18,661 nt of DNA from Planctomycetes bacterium UBA2386 (GTDB lineage Bacteria; Planctomycetota; UBA1135; UBA2386), in assembly GCA_002343845.1 (NCBI GenBank), contig DDSQ01000100.1:1-18661 (forward strand), read 5' to 3'. Position numbers and translations under genes: made by a program. Below are positions 15,263 through 18,661 of this stretch, piece by piece; position 1 is the first letter of the stretch, and the number at the start of each line of letters is the position of its first letter. Under the pieces are notes generated by a model. The model worked only from the letters and a program-made list of their open reading frames with translations, did not search any database and was not told the origin of the DNA.

Positions 15263-16473
15263 GGCGTCTTGCGGTCGCCGACCAGCGGGTCGAAGGCGAC
15301 GCTGCCGCCGGGCGGCAGTTCGAACCGCGCGCCCGACCACGCCGCGGTGCCGCCGTTCGGCGCGCGGCAGATGGTCCGGGCGCCGTCCTGCTCGGCGCTG
15401 CCCCCGGTGACGACGACCTCGGGCGCGATCGGTGCCGCCCCCGCCGTCAGGAAGAACGTCACGCGGTGCATCGGCGCCAGCACCACGTCGCCGGCGCGAT
15501 GGCGCCAGGTGACCTCGGTGGTGCCGAGGTTGGTCATGGTCGCGCGTCCACCCAGCCATGCCGGTTCGTCGGCGCGTTCGAACACCAGATCGGTCACGCT
15601 GGCCGCCGGCGGCGACACGGGCGACGGCGACGGCATGAAGGGCGCCTCGCCCTCGGCGGGCTTCGTCGCGGCGACGACGACCGTCGAGCCGTCCGGCAGC
15701 AGCAACGTGTGCGCACGACCGACGGCGCCCAGCCGCAGCCAGGTCAAACGGCTGACATCGATGCGCACGCCATCGGCGGCGAGTTGCACGATCTGCAGCG
15801 CGGTCGATCCGCTCGCGAACAGCCGCGTGCTGTCGTGCAGCAGCAACTCGAACTCGCCCGCCTGGCGGACTTCGATGGCGGCGCCGGACCGGACGGTGCG
15901 CAGCTTGTCGTGGAACGACAGCGGCACGAACGGCTCTTCGGCGTCGGCCTTCCACCACACCCGTTCGGCGTGTCGCACCAGCAGTCCGAGGTCCGGAGCG
16001 AACGGCAGCGGCGCTGCGCCTTCGATCCGCGACCAACCGGCCCAACCCGGCGGCAGTTCGGGCGGCACTTCGGTGAGGCCTGGGCCGAGCGGCAGCACCG
16101 GCAGCGTGGGCTTGGCGCCGCCTTCTGGCAGCGTCGTCGGCAGGCCGACTGCGGCCGGGTAGCCGCCGTAGCCGCTGAGTTGCGAGGGGAACACCGGCCA
16201 GCCCTGGAAGGTCGGCAGGTTGCGCGGCAGCACCCAGATCGAGTTCGCCGGATCGGCGCCGTAGGGCGACTGCAACAGACTCGGCAGTTGCCCCGTGGTC
16301 TCGGTGCTGGCGGGGAACGCCGGATTCTGCGGCTGCGCCGTCGCCCCACCCTGGCCGCCCTGGGCCGCCGGCGAGCCGGTGCTCGGCGAGGACGGCAGGG
16401 CCGGCTGCTGGGCCTCGGCATGCGCTGCGAGTGCGGCGACCGTGCAGCAGAGCCGCGCGAGCGAACGGTTCAT
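15259..16473 (-). CDS. Secreted protein of unknown function, FecR-like beta segment
   Basis: I do not recognise a defined family. The 404-residue product has a signal peptide (about 1-22, ending AHAEAQQ), a low-complexity Pro/Ser/Gln/Gly region (about 23-65), a Pro-rich part (about 85-150) with repeated PxLP turns, and a beta-rich half (about 165-400). The stretch KLRTVRSGAAIEVRQAGEFELLL, followed by two similar strand pairs, resembles the repetitive strands of FecR-type domains. The C-terminal ELPPGGSVAFDPL looks like the end of a beta sandwich. The ATG at 16473 overlaps the phosphofructokinase stop (ATGA) and its stop overlaps the dehydratase start, so it is co-translated with metabolic genes although exported. 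That context gives no clear function. Confidence 0.8.
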   Translation of the reverse strand: MNRSLARLCCTVAALAAHAEAQQPALPSSPSTGSPAAQGGQGGATAQPQNPAFPASTETTGQLPSLLQSPYGADPANSIWVLPRNLPTFQGWPVFPSQLSGYGGYPAAVGLPTTLPEGGAKPTLPVLPLGPGLTEVPPELPPGWAGWSRIEGAAPLPFAPDLGLLVRHAERVWWKADAEEPFVPLSFHDKLRTVRSGAAIEVRQAGEFELLLHDSTRLFASGSTALQIVQLAADGVRIDVSRLTWLRLGAVGRAHTLLLPDGSTVVVAATKPAEGEAPFMPSPSPVSPPAASVTDLVFERADEPAWLGGRATMTNLGTTEVTWRHRAGDVVLAPMHRVTFFLTAGAAPIAPEVVVTGGSAEQDGARTICRAPNGGTAAWSGARFELPPGGSVAFDPLVGDRKTP

Positions 16474-17522
16474 GGCCCACCTATCGGCATGAAGAAACCC
16501 CCGTACCGATCGAGGAACTGGTCGGGCAACGTCTTTCGGGCCGCGACCGCGGCCTGCAGCGGCACCTCGACGATCTCGCCCGCACGCATCGCCGCCATGT
16601 ACCCGAACCGGCCCTCGAGCACCAGCCGCGCCGCCCGCGCGCCCAGGCGCAGCGCGAACAACCGGTCGAAGGCGATCGGCTTGCCCGCGCGCTGCAGGTG
16701 CCCGAGCACCAGCGGCCGGGCATCCCACTGCAGCCGCGCCTGGATGCGCTTGGCGATCGTCGCCGCAGCACCACCGGTCCGGAACTCGCCGAACTCGTCC
16801 TTCTCCATCGACGACAGGCAGACGCCGTCCTCGAACAGTCGGGCGCCCTCCGCCACCGCGACGATCGCCGAACGGGCGCCGCTACGGCGCAGGCGGTCGA
16901 GGTCCGCGCACAGCGCTTCGATCGCGACCGGGCGTTCGGGCACCAGCACCACTTCCGCACCGGCGGCAGCGCCCGCGTACGCCGTGATCCAGCCGGCGTG
17001 CCGGCCCATGCACTCGACGACGATGATGCGGTGGTGGGATTCGGCGGTGCTGCGCAGATCGTCCATCGCGCGCGTCGCGACCTCCACCGCCGAGAAGAAC
17101 CCGAAGGTGAAGTCCGTCGCGTCGAGGTCGTTGTCGATGGTCTTCGGCACGCCGACCACCGGCACGCCATGTTCGCGGAACAGCCGGTCGGCGGCGCCGA
17201 GCGTGCCTTCGCCGCCGATCGCGACGAGCGCGTCGAGCCGATGCCGCTGCAGGGTCGCCAACACCTTCGGCACCTGGACTGCGGGATCGCGGTACGGGTT
17301 GTCGCCGCTGCTGCCGAGCAGCGTGCCGCCGTAGACGAGCAGGCGCTGGAAGTTCTCGTGCTGCAGCGAGCGCGTGGCGTCGACGATCAGCCCGCGCCAG
17401 CCGTCCTCGAACCCGATCAAGTCGGCGCCGGCCGCCAGCAGGCGGCGCCCGAGCCCGCAGATCGCCGCATTGAGACCCGGGGCATCCCCGCCGCCGGTCA
17501 GCACGCCAACACGAAGCGTCAT
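16470..17522 (-). CDS. 6-phosphofructokinase, PfkA family with mixed ATP/PPi-type residues
   Basis: A 350-residue phosphofructokinase that converts fructose 6-phosphate to the 1,6-bisphosphate. It shows GVLTGGGDAPGLN (6-18), the phosphoryl-donor loop GGEGT (103-107), the catalytic segment PKTIDND (126-132; base Asp130), MGRHAGW (172-178) and a substrate-binding EFRTGG region. The donor loop has Gly106, as in ATP-dependent enzymes, whereas Lys127 before TIDND is typical of the pyrophosphate-dependent branch, where ATP enzymes such as E. coli PfkA have Gly. This G/K combination occurs in actinobacterial-type ATP enzymes, so ATP use is likeliest. It sits between the AmaP-like gene and the secreted-protein gene with ATGA overlaps on both sides. 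Confidence 0.95.
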   Translation of the reverse strand: MTLRVGVLTGGGDAPGLNAAICGLGRRLLAAGADLIGFEDGWRGLIVDATRSLQHENFQRLLVYGGTLLGSSGDNPYRDPAVQVPKVLATLQRHRLDALVAIGGEGTLGAADRLFREHGVPVVGVPKTIDNDLDATDFTFGFFSAVEVATRAMDDLRSTAESHHRIIVVECMGRHAGWITAYAGAAAGAEVVLVPERPVAIEALCADLDRLRRSGARSAIVAVAEGARLFEDGVCLSSMEKDEFGEFRTGGAAATIAKRIQARLQWDARPLVLGHLQRAGKPIAFDRLFALRLGARAARLVLEGRFGYMAAMRAGEIVEVPLQAAVAARKTLPDQFLDRYGGFFMPIGGP

Positions 17523-18190
17523 GGTGTCCCCTGCTCGTCGTCGATCGGGTACTGCGGACCGGTGAACGGCGGCTCCGTGTGCGGCGGCACCTCCGCCGCC
17601 TTCTTGCCGAGCTTGCCGGCGAAGCCCTGGAACTCGAGTTCGATCTCGACCCGCGAACTGTCGGCGACGCGCACCATCTCGCGCAGGCGGTCGCTCATCG
17701 CCGCGCGCAGGCGCTGGCTCGCCGCGAGGTTGTTCTGGCCTTCGGCGCAATGGAACTGCGCCGTGACGAGCAGGCGCTTGGGCTGGCGCACGTCCACCTG
17801 CACGCGCACGCGCGTGACTTCCGGCAGCGCTTCGCCGGCCTTCTGCAGACCGTTCTCGATGGCCTCGCGCGCGATGCGCACCGGCCCGGACGGCGTGTCG
17901 CTGATCACCCAGTTGCTCGGCGGCGCCGACGGCTGACGGCGCACGAGCCACGCGAAGTTCCAGACCAGCAGCCCGATGGCAACCGCCAGCACGAGCCAGG
18001 CCAGCGGCGTGTGCAGCGGTGCAAGCGCGATGCGCCCGTCGCCGAGCGACGCCAAGGGCTGGAGGTCGATGCCGGCCAGCGCGCGCGGCTGCACGAACAC
18101 CACGACAACGCACGCCGCCGCCGCGTTCGCAGCGACCAGGTTCGTCACCAGCAACAAACGATCGAACACGCGGTGACGACTGCCGCCCAT
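17519..18190 (-). CDS. AmaP-like (alkaline shock membrane anchor) protein
   Basis: A 223-residue membrane protein with two hydrophobic helices (about 12-35 and 63-85) and a cytoplasmic domain (about 93-200) that carries SGPVRIAREAIENGLQKAGE and TRVRVQVDV...LLVTAQFH, the pattern of the Asp23/AmaP group. AmaP anchors the alkaline-shock protein Asp23 to the membrane in Firmicutes; in other phyla such genes often sit beside accB/accC. No asp23/gls24 partner gene is visible in the window. The ATG at 18190 follows the accC stop by four bases and has a GAGG ribosome-binding motif four to seven bases upstream, one of the few in the window; its stop overlaps the phosphofructokinase ATG. The C-terminal 25 residues are Pro-rich and probably disordered. 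The assignment is by pattern and could be wrong. Confidence 0.72.
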   Translation of the reverse strand: MGGSRHRVFDRLLLVTNLVAANAAAACVVVVFVQPRALAGIDLQPLASLGDGRIALAPLHTPLAWLVLAVAIGLLVWNFAWLVRRQPSAPPSNWVISDTPSGPVRIAREAIENGLQKAGEALPEVTRVRVQVDVRQPKRLLVTAQFHCAEGQNNLAASQRLRAAMSDRLREMVRVADSSRVEIELEFQGFAGKLGKKAAEVPPHTEPPFTGPQYPIDDEQGTP

Positions 18191-18194
18191 CGCC

Positions 18195-18661
18195 TCACCG
18201 CGGCGTGAAGTAGCGGTCGATGAACCCGGTGTCGACTTCGCCCGCGCAGAAGTCGCTGTGCTCGAGGATGCGCAGGAACAAGCCCGCCGTCGTGGTGATG
18301 CCCTCGAGCGTCAGTTCCTGCAGCGCCCGGCGCGCCACCTCGAGCGTGCGTTTGCGGTCGTGCCGCCACACGATCAGCTTGCCGACCATCGAGTCGTAGT
18401 GCGGCGGCACGGTGTAGCCCTGGTAGACGTGGCTGTCCCACCGCACGCCGGGGCCCGCTGGCGCGACGAACTGCGTGATCTTGCCGGGGCTCGGCTTGAA
18501 GTTGTGGTCGGGATCCTCGGCGTTGATCCGGAACTCCATCGCGTGGCCGCGCATCCGGATGTCCTCCTGCTTGAACGACAGCTTGTTGCCGTTCGCGACC
18601 AGGATCATCTCGCGGATCAGGTCGGTGTCGGTGACCATCTCGGTCACCGGGTGCTCGACCT
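18195..18661 (-). CDS. accC: Acetyl-CoA carboxylase biotin carboxylase subunit, 3' part
   Basis: The last 155 residues of biotin carboxylase, which carboxylates biotin on AccB with bicarbonate and ATP in the first step of malonyl-CoA synthesis. The fragment opens with VEHPVTEMVTDTDL, the end of the ATP-grasp core with the catalytic VEHPVTE motif, then GHAMEFRINAEDP (Arg and Glu of the active site), VPPHYDSMVGKLIVW and the usual C-terminal GITTTAGLFLRIL...FDTGFIDR-type ending (here VDTGFIDRYF). The 5' two thirds, including the ATP-binding lysines, are beyond the right edge. It heads the visible part of the leftward operon; the gap to the AmaP-like gene is four bases. Length and motifs look intact, and the identity is secure, although a pyruvate or propionyl-CoA carboxylase subunit of the same fold cannot be strictly excluded. 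Confidence 0.93.
   Translation of the reverse strand, partial: VEHPVTEMVTDTDLIREMILVANGNKLSFKQEDIRMRGHAMEFRINAEDPDHNFKPSPGKITQFVAPAGPGVRWDSHVYQGYTVPPHYDSMVGKLIVWRHDRKRTLEVARRALQELTLEGITTTAGLFLRILEHSDFCAGEVDTGFIDRYFTPR

Noticed and set aside
1..18661. tRNA, rRNA, CRISPR, insertion sequence, integrase or attachment-site signals
   Set aside because: Coding density is nearly complete, no repeat array or transposase motif is present, and base composition is even across the window.

Overview
This is a very GC-rich, gene-dense stretch of a bacterial chromosome with no RNA genes, insertion sequences, CRISPR arrays or gene-free gaps over 300 bases. Four traits suggest a deep-branching, high-GC bacterium, most probably a planctomycete: many GTG starts, an almost complete lack of Shine-Dalgarno sequences, a secreted protein with pre-peptidase C-terminal (PPC) repeats, and an AmaP-like gene beside accC. 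This placement is inference; no marker gene is present.

Region A (1-9058) is the most interesting part. Two operons diverge from a 158-base control region at 3541-3698. The leftward arm encodes a membrane-anchored coiled-coil YceI protein, a small lipoprotein, a UbiG-like methyltransferase, an isoprenylcysteine-methyltransferase-like (BpsB-like) membrane methyltransferase and a type III polyketide synthase that runs off the left edge. The rightward arm encodes a 12-helix MMPL/RND transporter, a geranylgeranyl-reductase-type flavoprotein, a second, divergent YceI-like protein and an orphan sensor histidine kinase. Almost every junction is a 4-base ATGA or GTGA overlap, so each arm looks like one coupled transcription unit. 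Type III synthase, flavin hydroxylase, O-methyltransferase and ICMT-type methyltransferase together are the known logic for alkylresorcinols, alkylpyrones and polyketide quinones. YceI proteins are known to bind polyprenyl and quinone lipids, and MMPL proteins move lipids. I infer a self-contained system that makes, methylates, exports and perhaps senses a long-chain phenolic or quinone lipid in the cell envelope.

Region B (9059-12999) lies entirely on the minus strand. It holds a secreted PPC-repeat protein, a secreted M1-family zinc aminopeptidase and a TIGR01777-type NAD(P)-dependent epimerase. These read as separate or loosely linked genes.

Region C (13115-14281, plus strand) is a single PLP-dependent class I/II aminotransferase, divergent from the epimerase and convergent with region D. 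The two convergent stop codons form the foot of a perfect 9-bp hairpin.

Region D (14300-18661, minus strand) is a tight operon read from the right edge: accC (3' part), an AmaP-like membrane protein, a phosphofructokinase, a secreted protein of unknown function and a PLP-dependent threonine/serine dehydratase. It combines fatty-acid initiation, glycolysis and amino-acid breakdown. AccC's pathway makes malonyl-CoA, the extender for the type III synthase in region A, but nothing in the sequence links the two directly.
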